Shown here in pieces: positions 6,527 through 7,063 of a DNA stretch of 7,063 bases. The stretch is from an uncultured Clostridia bacterium (lineage in GTDB: Bacteria > Bacillota > Clostridia > Christensenellales > CASEPJ01). The stretch lies in NCBI GenBank assembly GCA_949289715.1, contig CASEPJ010000067.1, positions 1 through 7,063 of the forward strand, read 5' to 3'. Made by a program: the position numbers and the translations under genes. The notes under the pieces were generated by a model. The model was not told the origin of the DNA, did no database searches, and saw only the letters and a program-made list of their open reading frames with translations. Each line of letters starts with the position of its first letter. The first letter of the stretch is position 1.

Positions 6527-7004
6527 ATGGAAAAAATATGTAGAACAATCCATTAAAGATTGCGTAAATGCGGATGATTTCGAAGCAAAGCAAATTGTTT
6601 TAAACGAATTTGAAAAAGTGTATTTAAAAAAATTAAATACAATGGACGAACAATCCGCTTTACAGGCTACGGTGGATGAATTCGGTGGAGTTTATAATAA
6701 ATTTAAAAAAATAAAAGAAGAAATAGTAAAAAAAAGAGAAAAACGCAAAAAAAATCTTAAGATTTTCAATTTCAGCGTATTAACAATAGGCTTATTGGCA
6801 GATGCGGTGGCTCTTTTTATATCGATGGATGTATTTTGGGGAATAATTCCTATAATTATTGCCATTGTTATAATACAGGCTGTTCAACTATATTTTAAAA
6901 TTGTAGATAGAAAAAAATTGAGTAAATTTACCACTCCCTATGCAAATAAAAAAACTTATAAGTCCTCCGATTTGCCAAATGACGATGACGAAACTACGAT
7001 TTAA
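6519..7004 (+). CDS. Small two-helix membrane protein with a charged N-terminal helical domain
   Basis: I do not recognise this 161-aa protein by name. Residues 1-60 are a soluble helical region whose spacing (E-x-A-K-x-I-V-L-x-E-F-E, then E-x-x-A-L-x-A-T-V-D-E-F-G at 44-56) resembles the small helical HAAS/DUF1700-type or permease-prefix domains found before membrane segments in Firmicutes. That likeness is inference. Residues 61-80 are strongly basic (KKIKEEIVKKREKRKK). Two hydrophobic helices follow, about 82-102 and 106-127, joined by a short turn, then a basic stretch (128-137) and an acidic tail (NDDDE). The positive-inside rule puts both ends in the cytoplasm. The ATG overlaps the alaS stop by 8 bases, with only a weak AGAG (6508-6511) ahead, so translation is probably coupled to alaS. 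Function is unknown; a regulatory or scaffold role in the membrane is possible. No terminator is visible in the last 59 bases. Confidence 0.85.
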   Translation: MTKWKKYVEQSIKDCVNADDFEAKQIVLNEFEKVYLKKLNTMDEQSALQATVDEFGGVYNKFKKIKEEIVKKREKRKKNLKIFNFSVLTIGLLADAVALFISMDVFWGIIPIIIAIVIIQAVQLYFKIVDRKKLSKFTTPYANKKTYKSSDLPNDDDETTI

Positions 7005-7063
7005 TAGCTGACATTGCTTAATAAATTCAGAGTTTTTGCTAATGCGTTTTAAAAATATAAAAA

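Noticed and set aside
6519..7004. Downstream gene as a split or frameshifted C-Ala part of AlaRS
   Set aside because: The product has two membrane helices and no C-Ala-like glycine-rich motifs (GGKGGGRPD type), so it is a separate protein.

Overview
The window reads as a chromosomal segment of an AT-rich, strictly anaerobic bacterium, most likely a Firmicutes/Clostridia-type lineage. The reasons are strong GGAGG-type ribosome sites, sigma-A-type promoters with 17-bp spacers, Rho-independent terminators, a superoxide reductase plus rubredoxin pair instead of oxygen-evolving detoxification, and a short alanyl-tRNA synthetase. All six genes are on the + strand and all end in TAA. No in-frame TGA was noted, so the code looks standard. 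The taxonomic placement is an inference.

Layout. (1) Bases 1-2074 hold the 3' part of a large secreted surface protein. It has several bacterial Ig-like (Big_2-type) domains around one unassigned beta-rich module and ends in a Gly/Ser linker, one membrane helix and a lysine tail. A perfect 13-bp terminator follows. (2) Bases 2220-2950 are a self-contained oxidative-stress operon: a near-consensus promoter, a class I (two-iron) desulfoferrodoxin/superoxide reductase, a 52-aa rubredoxin one base downstream, and an A/T-symmetric terminator. (3) After an AT-rich gap with its own promoter comes a 397-aa cofactor-independent phosphoglycerate mutase-family protein (3257-4450). Its subtype could instead be the proposed alternative homoserine kinase. 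(4) A 285-base gap leads to a 596-aa alanyl-tRNA synthetase (4736-6526). Its stop overlaps the start of a small two-helix membrane protein (6519-7004) by 8 bases.

How the genes work together. The clear functional partnership is rubredoxin passing electrons to superoxide reductase. The alaS/membrane-protein pair is translationally overlapped and therefore probably co-expressed, but no functional link is evident. The other genes look like independent transcription units.

The most notable feature is the architecture of the alanyl-tRNA synthetase. Judged against the E. coli enzyme, it has lost about 105 residues between the tRNA-recognition and editing regions and also the whole C-terminal C-Ala region. 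It still keeps the class II catalytic motifs, the G3:U70-reading residues and the zinc-binding editing ligands. I found no mobile element, CRISPR array, tRNA, rRNA or clearly undescribed multi-gene system.
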